The translations under genes and the position numbers were made by a program. The notes below the pieces were generated by a model. It was not told where the DNA came from, made no database searches, and saw nothing but the letters and a program-made list of their open reading frames with translations. A stretch of DNA of 64,000 bases from JAJYKC01 sp035545735 (GTDB lineage: Bacteria > Acidobacteriota > Terriglobia > Bryobacterales > Bryobacteraceae): positions 1-64,000 of the forward strand of contig DASZXS010000073.1 in NCBI GenBank assembly GCA_035545735.1, given 5' to 3'. Of this stretch, positions 51,077 to 58,987 are shown piece by piece. Each line of letters opens with the position of its first letter. The first letter of the stretch is position 1.

Positions 51077-52414
51077 CTAGGCATCGGGGTTTTGCATCAG
51101 CGTCATGCGCATGCTGGGCCCCTGCGCTACGAGCGGATCGGCGGGCTTGCCTAAGGCCTTCAGCCGATCGTTGATCCATTGTTGCAGTTCCTTCTGCATT
51201 GCATCCGCCAAGGCGGGCTGCTCCGCCGCGATATCGTGGTTTTCGTCCGGGTCGCGGATCAGATCATACAGCTCTCTTTCGCGGCGCCCCGTGTATTCGA
51301 TGTCGCGCGCCAGAATGAGCTTGTGGGTCTCCGTGCGCAGGCTCCAGCTCGACTGCCAGGTATTTTCTGCGCTAATGATGCGGGTGTGGCCGGCCTTGCT
51401 ATCGCCCTCCCCGGTGAGCAGCTTCCAAAAGCTGCGGCCTTCAATCTCTTCCGGGGCGGGAACGCCGACCGCTTCCAAAATGGTGGCCCCGATATCGCTC
51501 ACTTGCGCCATGGGGCTGAGCCGTACGCCTTCCGGAATATGCCCCTTCCAGCGCGCGATGAACGGCACATGCAGCGTGCAGTCGTATAACCCGTGGTGGT
51601 CGAAGTAAATTCCATGCTCGGCGAGGCTCTCGCCGTGATCGGCGGTGAAGATTACGAGCGTGTTTTCCGCCAGGCCGGATTCATCCAATGCCCCGATGAG
51701 CCGCGAAATGCCGTCGTCCAGATAGCGGATCTCGCGATCGTACAGCGCGGCAACGTATGCGGGGTCGGTGATCGGACCCTTGGGCGTCCTCAACCACGTT
51801 TCCTTGGCTACCGCGCCGAGCGGATGTTTCCAGAAATCCTCGAGCGCCTTGTTGTTCGGATCGGTCGGATTTCCGCCGTCGTAGAAAAGATTGCTGTACT
51901 CCTCGGGCGGCATAAACGGCCAATGCGGGTCCCAATAATGGATAAAGAGAAAGAACGGCTCGTCCTTATGGGACAGCATCCACGGGATCGCCCGTGCGTT
52001 CAGTTGATCGCAGCGTACGTTCATTGTGAGCATCGACAGGCGGACGCTGGGATCGATGTAAAATTCGTAACCGCGGCCAAACCAGATGCGCCCATGGAGA
52101 AGGTTATCGATCGCGCACGTCGTATAGCCGGATTCGACCAGGAGATGAGGAAGGAAGGGCGCGTTGCGGTCGAGTTTAGCATCGCTGCCGTGAGCTAGAA
52201 TCCCGTGCGTGAGGGGATGCTGGCCGGTATAGAGCGTCGTGTAGGAAGGGTAAGTGGGCAGCCCGGGACAGAACAGGCGCTCCATGAGCGCCCCTTGCGC
52301 CGCCAGACTATCGATAAACGGGCTGGTCTTTTTCGGATAGGAGTAGCAGCTCAGGTGGTCGGCGCGTAAAGAATCGATGCTGATGAGCAGGATATTTGGG
52401 CGAGATTTTGGCAT
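51077..52414 (-). CDS. Sulfatase-like alkaline-phosphatase-superfamily hydrolase with Thr nucleophile
   Basis: A 445-residue enzyme of the sulfatase/alkaline phosphatase superfamily. It opens with NILLISIDSLRADHLSCY, the metal-binding start of sulfatases, and has VIFTADHGESLAEHGIYFDHHG with the second metal site. At the position of the formylglycine Cys (C-x-P-S-R) it reads T54-Y-P-S-Y58 followed by TTLYTGQHP. Cys is replaced by Thr and the helper Arg by Tyr, so it cannot be a formylglycine sulfatase. Thr is the nucleophile in related phosphodiesterases, phosphomutases and phosphoethanolamine transferases, so phosphoester chemistry is more likely. No signal peptide, so it is cytoplasmic. Part of the putative lipid/glycolipid cluster. 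Confidence 0.85.
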   Translation of the reverse strand: MPKSRPNILLISIDSLRADHLSCYSYPKKTSPFIDSLAAQGALMERLFCPGLPTYPSYTTLYTGQHPLTHGILAHGSDAKLDRNAPFLPHLLVESGYTTCAIDNLLHGRIWFGRGYEFYIDPSVRLSMLTMNVRCDQLNARAIPWMLSHKDEPFFLFIHYWDPHWPFMPPEEYSNLFYDGGNPTDPNNKALEDFWKHPLGAVAKETWLRTPKGPITDPAYVAALYDREIRYLDDGISRLIGALDESGLAENTLVIFTADHGESLAEHGIYFDHHGLYDCTLHVPFIARWKGHIPEGVRLSPMAQVSDIGATILEAVGVPAPEEIEGRSFWKLLTGEGDSKAGHTRIISAENTWQSSWSLRTETHKLILARDIEYTGRRERELYDLIRDPDENHDIAAEQPALADAMQKELQQWINDRLKALGKPADPLVAQGPSMRMTLMQNPDA

Positions 52415-52450
52415 TAGTTCTTAGGCGGTTCAAGGTGGACAGATCAGATC

Positions 52451-53383
52451 TTAATTCAGTCTCTCTTTCCTCGGGGCTGCGTCCGGACGGACGGCCACGC
52501 AGGACATGTGGTCGCTGAGGCGGAACTGCGCCATCGCCCAGGTCACCGGGAAAGCGACGGTCATTGCCAGCGGATTGAGCTTCAGCGAATCTTTATTAAA
52601 ATCGAACGGCGCGCCACTGCGAACCGAGGAGAGGCTCCACACGATCGCTTCGGGCGAAGGAACGCCGTGGATGGCGCGAACTTCGAGGCCGGCCTTGGAT
52701 AAAACGGACTTTAGCGTGGACGGAGTGAAGTGGAACAGGTGGCGCGGAATATCCAGGGGAAACCAGTAACGCCCGAAGACGCGCGCCAGGGGGCACTGGA
52801 AGTTGGGCACCTCGAGCATTAGAATCCCTCCCGGTTTCAGGATGCGGTGGACGTTTGCCAGCGCCGCGGCCGGATCGAACAGGTGCTCAAGAAGATGCCA
52901 CATTGTAACCACGTCAAACTGCTCGCCGGGAATTCGGGCCAAAACGGACTCAGCGTCGCCCTGGTGAACCGTCAGCCCTCGCGATGAGCGGGCATATTCA
53001 GCCGCCTCGGAGTCCAGTTCGATCCCCTCGACCTCCCAGCCCTGCTGCTGGAGGGCGTTGAGATAGGCGCCGTTGGAACAGCCAACGTCCAGGACTCGCC
53101 CCCCGTTTTTCCAGGCCGGAGTGCGGCGGCGGCGAACCATCTCAAAGCCAAGACGCGCGGCCCGGCTTGTCTTCCCTTTCGCCAGCAAACGGAGCATGTC
53201 GGACTGATAGGTCGCCGGGTAATAATACCCGATACGATCCTTTGCGGGACGCGGATTCAGGTAGACCAGACTGCACTGCGGGCACCTGACAAGATAGGAT
53301 TCCTCGTGTTCCTGTTCGAGCGGAAACCGGGCTAGACGTAAGGTTTCGCCGCAGCCACAACTATTGCAACTCACGACATCCAT
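52451..53383 (-). CDS. Class I SAM methyltransferase with N-terminal zinc ribbon
   Basis: A 310-residue methyltransferase (Methyltransf_23 type). The start at 53383 follows CGGAGATACCG and opens with a four-Cys ribbon (C6-X2-C9 and C34-X2-C37 in RCPQCSLVYLNP), as in many sugar- and lipid-modifying enzymes. Motif I is RVLDVGCSNGAYLNAL; the later region VVTMWHLLEHLFDPAAALANVHRILKPGGILMLEVPN is characteristic. The longer frame to 53488 adds an unlikely Arg-rich tail. It lies in the minus-strand set with the sulfatase-like gene (36 bp) downstream and a glycosyltransferase upstream, so it probably methylates the cluster product. Confidence 0.85.
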   Translation of the reverse strand: MDVVSCNSCGCGETLRLARFPLEQEHEESYLVRCPQCSLVYLNPRPAKDRIGYYYPATYQSDMLRLLAKGKTSRAARLGFEMVRRRRTPAWKNGGRVLDVGCSNGAYLNALQQQGWEVEGIELDSEAAEYARSSRGLTVHQGDAESVLARIPGEQFDVVTMWHLLEHLFDPAAALANVHRILKPGGILMLEVPNFQCPLARVFGRYWFPLDIPRHLFHFTPSTLKSVLSKAGLEVRAIHGVPSPEAIVWSLSSVRSGAPFDFNKDSLKLNPLAMTVAFPVTWAMAQFRLSDHMSCVAVRPDAAPRKERLN

Positions 53384-53549
53384 CGGTATCTCCGTCCGCG
53401 GGCTTAGCCAACCGCACGCGCTCATTCGAGAGTCGAGGGCCGCCACCGCTCGCCAAGGTGCAGACCCTCCGGGCCCACAGGATCTCATTTTATCTCTCTG
53501 GATGCAAGTTGCCGCGACCCTTTGTTTCCTTCAATAATTCACGTGTTTT

Positions 53550-54818
53550 TCATGTCGAAAATATGGTCTCTATCAATTCCGCCGCCTCGCGGGGACCATC
53601 GTGGCGATTTAGGAGCGCCGCCAGGCGTCTCGCGCTGGTTCGGTAGGATTCGGTGGAGAGAAGTTTCTCAACGCCCAGCCGCAGGTTACGGGGAGAACAA
53701 CTCCGCGGGGAAATCCGGATTGCCGCCCCGGCCTCGACGACACGCTGGGCGTTGTCCGGTTTGTCCCATTCCGTCGGCACGATGATCAGCGGGATTCCGG
53801 CGGCGAGGGCTGTGAGAATCGTCCCCGCCCCGCCGGTCGTGATTACCACGGAGGTGTGAGGAAACAGCTCCGTGTGAGGAACCCATTGTTCCAGGCGGAT
53901 GTTCGATGCGGCCTGTGCGAGATTGACCGCCTTCGGATCGCGGTCCCCGCCCGTGGTCATGACGACCTCCAAGGGAAGTCCGGACAAACCGCTCGCCGCA
54001 GCCTCAAGCAGAAAAGGTTGGCCTCCATGCATGGTGCCCTCGGTCACGTGAATCCAGGGGCGATCGCGGCGCAAGGTATCCATCCATTCCGGGCGCGGCA
54101 CCCGCTTTGTGTCGTTCCAGATGAGGGGGCCTATATAGTGGACCGTGGGCGGCAGGCCGGCGCGATCGTAATCCAGTTCCGGAATGCTCGGCACCAGATA
54201 GAGCGGCATGTCCGCCAGAAACCGGTGCACCGGGATGTGAAGCGGCGGCAGGGAGTAGGCTGCGCGAATCCTGTTTACGTCGCGCCGGAAGCCGGCCACT
54301 CCCAGGTCACTCGCCGCGCCGGCCGCGCGGCACAGAAGACGCGACTTCCAACCCCGCGGGGAAGGCAGCCCCAGTCCCCAGGGAGGTACGCCGGGGCCGG
54401 GAATCATGCAACCGGGGGCGAAGGAGCAGACCGCCACCGGAAGCCGCCTGGTCTCCCGTAGCACCACCGTGGGGCCCCACATGGTGATATCACAGACCAC
54501 CGCGTCCGGCTTCCAGGCGGCGCAAACTTCCTCGTGATCGCGCACCTGGTCCGGCAGCGTCGAAAGCATCCATTCGTTGAGAATCGCGGCCCTGCTGAAA
54601 AAGGACCGCGCCCGCGGAGAGAACACCGCTGCATAGATGCGATCCTCGTCCACATGCTGGAAGGGAAAGCAAGGCAATCCGTGGCGTTCCACCGTGAGCT
54701 GCCCGCGGCGCCCGGTGAGAAAGGCGGTCTCGTGCCCGCGCTCGCGCAGCGCGCGCGCAATCGGGACCATGGGATTAATGTGACCAGGGAACGACCAGGC
54801 CGATAAGAGTACTCTCAC
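53550..54818 (-). CDS. UGT-type (GT1) glycosyltransferase
   Basis: A 422-residue GT-B enzyme resembling macrolide, flavonoid and rhamnolipid-type glycosyltransferases. The N-terminus is VRVLLSAWSFPGHINPMVPIARALRERGHE. The C-terminal donor region holds VITTGGAGTILTALAAGIPLIIVPTEWDKPDNAQRV, the family loop, although the usual His before GG is Thr. GTG start at 54818 overlaps the SDR stop (GTGA). The longer frame from 55229 reads through the SDR gene. A paralogue lies at 55733. Together with the fatty-acyl ligase and carrier protein, glycosylation of a lipid is the favoured role (inference). Donor sugar unknown. Confidence 0.87.
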   Translation of the reverse strand: MRVLLSAWSFPGHINPMVPIARALRERGHETAFLTGRRGQLTVERHGLPCFPFQHVDEDRIYAAVFSPRARSFFSRAAILNEWMLSTLPDQVRDHEEVCAAWKPDAVVCDITMWGPTVVLRETRRLPVAVCSFAPGCMIPGPGVPPWGLGLPSPRGWKSRLLCRAAGAASDLGVAGFRRDVNRIRAAYSLPPLHIPVHRFLADMPLYLVPSIPELDYDRAGLPPTVHYIGPLIWNDTKRVPRPEWMDTLRRDRPWIHVTEGTMHGGQPFLLEAAASGLSGLPLEVVMTTGGDRDPKAVNLAQAASNIRLEQWVPHTELFPHTSVVITTGGAGTILTALAAGIPLIIVPTEWDKPDNAQRVVEAGAAIRISPRSCSPRNLRLGVEKLLSTESYRTSARRLAALLNRHDGPREAAELIETIFST

Positions 54819-55684
54819 TGCGTGGATTTTGCCTCGCTCAGCCGTTTGGTGATCTCGCGTATCCAGATGCGGTCGAAGAATTCGCCGGGCAGGTGCCGCC
54901 TCAGGCTGAGCAGAAAGCGGGCGCGGCGGCCGACAACATAGCGGATGCGGGGGCTCCTGGAAGTCACTGCCCGGAGAATCGCTTCGGCGACGGCCGACGC
55001 GGGGGTGCCGGCGCTGCGAACCTGCTGATCCGTGAACGCTTCCAATCGCAAGAAGATCTCGCGATAGCTGCTGTCCGGAGAAAGCGCTCCGGCCGCGATC
55101 TGACGGTTGCGGCCGAATAGTTCCGTGCGAATAAATCCCGGCTCCACCAGGCTTACGAAGACGCCGAAGGGCGCCATCTCCTGCCTCAGCGATTCCCCAA
55201 AACCTTCCAGGGCGAACTTGCTGGAGCAATAGGCGCTGTTTCCGGGCGAACCCAGCCTTCCGCCGGTGGAGCTGACGATTACGACGCGCCCGGATCGCGC
55301 CTTCCGGAATAAGGGTAAGCAGGCTCGTGTGACGGCCATGGTGCCAAAGACGTTTGTGTCGTAAACGCGGCGCATCTCGGAATCCGACACGTCTTCGAAA
55401 TAGCCGCGCAGAATGCTGCCTGCGTTGTTCACCACCGCCCGCAGGCCGTGGGGCAGCGCCGCGATTTCGGCCAGCACCGCGCTGGTACTTTCCGGGTCGG
55501 TAGTATCAAGCTGCCGGACATTGAGCGCAACGTTGCGTTTGGCGGCTTCCGAGTCGAGCGCCTGCCTCCGGCTGAGATCGCGCATGGTTGCATAGACGTT
55601 GAAACCCTTCGCGGCTAAGTGGACCGCCGTCTCCAGGCCGATTCCCGAAGACGAGCCGGTCACGAGGATAGCGGCCTTATCCAT
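54815..55684 (-). CDS. Short-chain dehydrogenase/reductase
   Basis: A 289-residue classical SDR. The nucleotide motif is VTGSSSGIGLETAVHLAAKG (TGxxxGxG), then NNAGSILRGYFEDVS, the catalytic Ser in VVIVSSTGGRLGSPG, and Tyr/Lys in SAYCSSKFALEGFG. The C-terminal extension (RYVVGRRARFLLSLRRHLPGEFFDRIW) resembles the retinol- or sphingolipid-reductase-like members that sit at membranes. It lies between two glycosyltransferases, overlapping one by four bases, so it probably reduces or oxidises a carbonyl/hydroxyl group of the cluster's lipid or aglycone. Confidence 0.88.
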   Translation of the reverse strand: MDKAAILVTGSSSGIGLETAVHLAAKGFNVYATMRDLSRRQALDSEAAKRNVALNVRQLDTTDPESTSAVLAEIAALPHGLRAVVNNAGSILRGYFEDVSDSEMRRVYDTNVFGTMAVTRACLPLFRKARSGRVVIVSSTGGRLGSPGNSAYCSSKFALEGFGESLRQEMAPFGVFVSLVEPGFIRTELFGRNRQIAAGALSPDSSYREIFLRLEAFTDQQVRSAGTPASAVAEAILRAVTSRSPRIRYVVGRRARFLLSLRRHLPGEFFDRIWIREITKRLSEAKSTQ

Positions 55685-55732
55685 GGCAGGTCTTCATATT
55701 CTTCCACACAGCCGCGATTTTGCGAGTGCCGG

Positions 55733-57019
55733 CTACGCCCGGACGAGCCCCTCCAGCAATTCGGCCGCGCGGCATCCACCGTTGAGCTTCGCCAACCGGG
55801 CCGCAATGCGCGCGGCATTCTCGCGATAGCAGCCATCACTTAAGACACGCTCTACGGCTTCCGAGATGGCGCGTGCGGAACACCATCGTCCTGGAATCCT
55901 GACACCGGCGCCGCAATCCACGAGCCGAGAGGCGATTTCCGGCTGATCCAGCATCACCGGCACAGCGACCATGGGAATTCCCGCGGCCAACGCCGCCATG
56001 GCGATCTCGGAATCGCCATTCGCAATCAGAAGATCGTAACCGCAGAGAACCGTGCACAGGGGCGCCCATGGGACGACACGAACATTTTCGGGGAGCGGTC
56101 CCAGGGGCAGCTTGGCGGGATCCCGCCGGCGGCCGGCCATCAAAACGACGTCCAGGGGTTTATCCGCCAGCGCCTTCGCCACCGTCCGCAATAATCCGAG
56201 GTCGTTCGGAAAGAGAGCGCCTTCCGTGGCCAGCACGCGCGGCCGGCCACCGCGGCCTTCCCCGGAACCTGCGGTGTGGTGCGTTGCTTCTTTCATGCAC
56301 GGCTCTTTTCCGTTCCATTCGTCCCAAAGGCACGGGCCTACGTAATGCACCGAGGGAGGAAGATCGCTGCGCGAGCTATCGAATTCCGCGGTGCCGGGAA
56401 CGAGATAGAGAGGCAGGGTGCCGGTAAATTCCGTCACCGAGCCGGGAAACGGGCCGAGGCCGTGACTCATGCGCAGGCGGATTGCCTCCTGCCGGACGCC
56501 GCTGGTCGCCGCTTGCAGTATTCCCGCGGCAACTCTTCCAAGAATGCGCGGCCGCAAATTCTTGAAGAGCCAGCCCATGCCCGGAAACGGATACTCCGGG
56601 CCCGGCAGCAGGCACGCGGCGACATGAGACAAAATCGCTACCGGAACCCGTTTCGTCTCGTGCAGAACCAGGATTGGACCCCACATCGCCATGTCGCAAA
56701 GCACCGCATCGGGAGGCCACTCCGCCCAGATGGCGTTCAGGTCCGCGAGTTGTTGTGGAACCGACCCCAGCAGGAATCGCTGCCATTGGCGGGGGTTCAC
56801 GTTGCGGCGAATCACGCCTTGTACCGCCTCATTCACGGCGCTTTCATCCAGGGCGTGGAACGGCCGGCAGCCCATGCCTTCCCGCTCAATCAGTTCACGA
56901 GCGCTAGCGCCAGTGTAGAAGCACACCTCGTGCCCTCGCCGGCGCAAAGCTTGTGCCACGGCGAGGAACGGATGGAGGTGGGTCTGAAGCGGCCATACGG
57001 AAAAAAGAAACCTAGCCAT
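55733..57019 (-). CDS. UGT-type (GT1) glycosyltransferase, paralogue
   Basis: A 428-residue GT-B enzyme similar in layout to the one at 53550: FLFSVWPLQTHLHPFLAVAQ at the start, PPDAVLCDMAMWGPILVLHETKRVPVAIL in the middle, and PSVHYVGPCLWDEW before the linker. The donor loop is diverged, IANGDSEIAMAALAAGIPMVAV, where the paralogue has TTGGAGT. Sugar specificity or activity may therefore differ. First gene of the minus-strand set (GT, SDR, GT, methyltransferase, sulfatase-like, NTF2), divergent from the export operon across a 609-bp region. A second sugar addition to the cluster product is plausible. Confidence 0.83.
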   Translation of the reverse strand: MARFLFSVWPLQTHLHPFLAVAQALRRRGHEVCFYTGASARELIEREGMGCRPFHALDESAVNEAVQGVIRRNVNPRQWQRFLLGSVPQQLADLNAIWAEWPPDAVLCDMAMWGPILVLHETKRVPVAILSHVAACLLPGPEYPFPGMGWLFKNLRPRILGRVAAGILQAATSGVRQEAIRLRMSHGLGPFPGSVTEFTGTLPLYLVPGTAEFDSSRSDLPPSVHYVGPCLWDEWNGKEPCMKEATHHTAGSGEGRGGRPRVLATEGALFPNDLGLLRTVAKALADKPLDVVLMAGRRRDPAKLPLGPLPENVRVVPWAPLCTVLCGYDLLIANGDSEIAMAALAAGIPMVAVPVMLDQPEIASRLVDCGAGVRIPGRWCSARAISEAVERVLSDGCYRENAARIAARLAKLNGGCRAAELLEGLVRA

Positions 57020-57239
57020 TTTTCTCGCCCATGTCTTTGTTTAGTGTCAGGAATGGCGGCACAACGGCGGCGGGCCGCCGCGCGGAGCCCTCCCATTACT
57101 TCTAGAACTATTGTTGGTGTTTCAGCAGCTTACCACAGCGCCCGGTTCCCAATAATTGTACGCAAATCAGGCGACCGATATCTAAGGGATTTGCATAATT
57201 TCCGCGGTCGGGGAGACCGGCTCGCGAGAGGAAATATAT

Positions 57240-57269
57240 TTGCGGCGCCCGCCGGATCAATCGTATAAT
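57240..57269 (+). promoter_or_regulatory. Promoter of the export operon
   Basis: A perfect -10, TATAAT (57264-57269), is preceded by TTGCGG (57240-57245) with an 18-bp spacer. The -10 is embedded in the left arm and loop of an inverted repeat. Confidence 0.5.
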
Positions 57270-57279
57270 TTCATACGAT
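57260..57279. promoter_or_regulatory. Perfect inverted repeat over the -10 (repressor operator candidate)
   Basis: ATCGTAT (57260-57266) and ATACGAT (57273-57279) are exact complements around a 6-bp centre. Bound repressor would cover the -10 and start point. TetR- and MarR-type repressors of HlyD/ABC efflux operons bind such sites; no such regulator gene is in the window. Confidence 0.5.
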
Positions 57280-57292
57280 CGTTTGGAATACC

Positions 57293-57388
57293 ATGCGCCG
57301 TTCCATAGACTTGAAACCGGGTGCCGCGGATTCGAGACCGGCCGGTCCCAGGGCGCCAGGCATTCCGGCAAGGATGGTCGTCGCGTAA
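57293..57388 (+). other. Possible 31-codon leader ORF
   Basis: ATG at 57293, 24 bp after the TATAAT, opens 31 codons (MRRSIDLKPGAADSRPAGPR and 11 more) ending in TAA at 57386. The only ribosome-site-like sequence is TTGGAA. Composition is Arg/Pro/Ala-rich, as random GC-rich sequence would give, so it may well be untranslated. Confidence 0.15.
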
Positions 57389-57628
57389 GCGCGGTTCAAG
57401 CTTGCCGCAGCCGATCGTCATTCCCACTGCAAAGCTGTTCCGTGCCGCGATTCTACCCTGTCCTCAATCCCAGACACACAGTGGAGTGAGCTATGTCGAG
57501 TTTTAAACTAGTGGAGTTGTCTTGAACACGCTTCTTGAAGCGATCGATCCTTAGTGGATTCCAGGGGCTTCGCACGCGGGCGGAGCGTTTCACCGGCCCG
57601 CTCTCGGATGCTTCTCCGGAGGAAAGAG

Positions 57629-58966
57629 ATGAAGGAACCAGTCAGAGCCTGTCTGCTAATCGTGTTCGCTTGTTGTGCCGGCGAGCAGCTTGCTTTCGCG
57701 CAACCGGCCCTCCCGCTGACTCTTAAACGCGCCGTTGACATTGCGCTCGCGCCGGACGGCAACACGCGCGCTCAACTCGCCAATGAATTAATACGGCAGG
57801 CGCGGGCCAGGTCGGCGGAAGCGAGGTCCGCATTCCTGCCCACGCTCGACGGGCAATTCGGGAAGGAAACCGACGTTCGTGCCCTGGGCAGTCAGGGTCT
57901 TGACCAGATTCAGCTTCCATTCAACATCAAGCTGCCGCGGCTGGTGGGGCCCTTCGACGTGATGGACGCCCGCACAACGATCGTTCAGAGCTTTAATTAC
58001 AGTTCGGTCCGGCGTCTGCAGGCATCTCATTCCGGCGTCAATGCCGCGAAGGCCGACAAGGAGAACGCGGACGACGCGGTGGCGGCGGAGGTAGCCAAGG
58101 CCTATATGGCCGCTCTGCGCGCCGGGGCGCAGGTGGAGGCGGTGAACGCAAATGTCGCCATGGCCGAAGCAGTGCTCCGGCAGTCGGAGACACAAAAGCT
58201 GGCGGGCAGCGGCACCGGAATTGAGGTGACTCGCGCCAAGGTGGAGCTCCTCGATCAAAAGCAGCGCGTTTTGGTGGCGGAGAACGAGAGAACGAAAGCG
58301 TATCTCGACCTGCTGCGCGCGATGGGTCTTCCGCTCGGCACTTCGATTGTGCTTACCGACCAAATGAAACACGCGTCAATGGAGGGCATAACGCTGGAAC
58401 AGGCTGAAAAGGACGCCGCCACCTTCCGCGCCGATCTGAAAGCGCAGGCAAAACGCGAACAATCGGCGCGCCTGAGCGCGAGCGCAGTGAAGTTCGAGCG
58501 GCTCCCCTCCATCGCCGGTTTTGCCGACTACGGAACGATTGGCTCGGGGTTTGATTATGCTCACCCCACGTACACCTACGGATATTCAATCCGCGTACCG
58601 ATCTTTGACGGATTCCGCCGGGATGCGCGGCGGGAAGAAAGCAATTCTTTATACCGGCAGGAGGCTATCCGGACTCACGACCTGAAACAGCAGGTGGAGT
58701 TGGAAGTGAGAGTGGCGATCGATACTCTCCGGTCGGCCGATCAGCAGATCGCCGTGGCGCAGGAGGCCCTGACCCTCGCCGAAGACGAGCTTGCCCAGGC
58801 GCGCCGGCGTTACGACGCTGGCGTGGCGAATGGGTTGGAAGTAACCGACGCGCAGACCCGGTTGGCGCACGCCCGTGACAACCAGATTTCCGCGCTCTTT
58901 CGTTTTAATATTGCGCGGATGGATTATGGCCGGGCAACCGGCACCATCCGGCGGCTGCTGGACTAG
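57629..58966 (+). CDS. TolC-like outer-membrane efflux protein
   Basis: A 445-residue outer-membrane channel subunit. The start at 57629 follows GGAGGAAAGAG and gives the signal peptide ACLLIVFACCAGEQLAFAQ. The two-repeat TolC pattern is clear: LPLTLKRAVDIAL...EARSAFLPTLDGQFGKETD in the first half and AEDELAQARRRYDAGVANGLEVTDAQTRLAHARD near the C-terminus, with long helices between. It would trimerise and join the periplasmic adaptor encoded next (22 bp downstream) to export small molecules. First gene of the TolC-HlyD-ABC operon, adjacent to the lipid/glycolipid cluster. Confidence 0.9.
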   Translation: MKEPVRACLLIVFACCAGEQLAFAQPALPLTLKRAVDIALAPDGNTRAQLANELIRQARARSAEARSAFLPTLDGQFGKETDVRALGSQGLDQIQLPFNIKLPRLVGPFDVMDARTTIVQSFNYSSVRRLQASHSGVNAAKADKENADDAVAAEVAKAYMAALRAGAQVEAVNANVAMAEAVLRQSETQKLAGSGTGIEVTRAKVELLDQKQRVLVAENERTKAYLDLLRAMGLPLGTSIVLTDQMKHASMEGITLEQAEKDAATFRADLKAQAKREQSARLSASAVKFERLPSIAGFADYGTIGSGFDYAHPTYTYGYSIRVPIFDGFRRDARREESNSLYRQEAIRTHDLKQQVELEVRVAIDTLRSADQQIAVAQEALTLAEDELAQARRRYDAGVANGLEVTDAQTRLAHARDNQISALFRFNIARMDYGRATGTIRRLLD

Positions 58967-58987
58967 ATCCGGAGAGACGAGGCTGAT

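Larger units (their letters stand above)
57020..57628. other. 609-bp divergent intergenic region
   Basis: No established gene. It holds the promoter and palindrome at 57240-57279, a tiny possible reading frame at 57293-57388, and the ribosome site of the TolC-like gene. The 57300-57628 part would be an unusually long leader of about 350 nt for the export operon; no riboswitch class was recognised in it. Confidence 0.5.
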
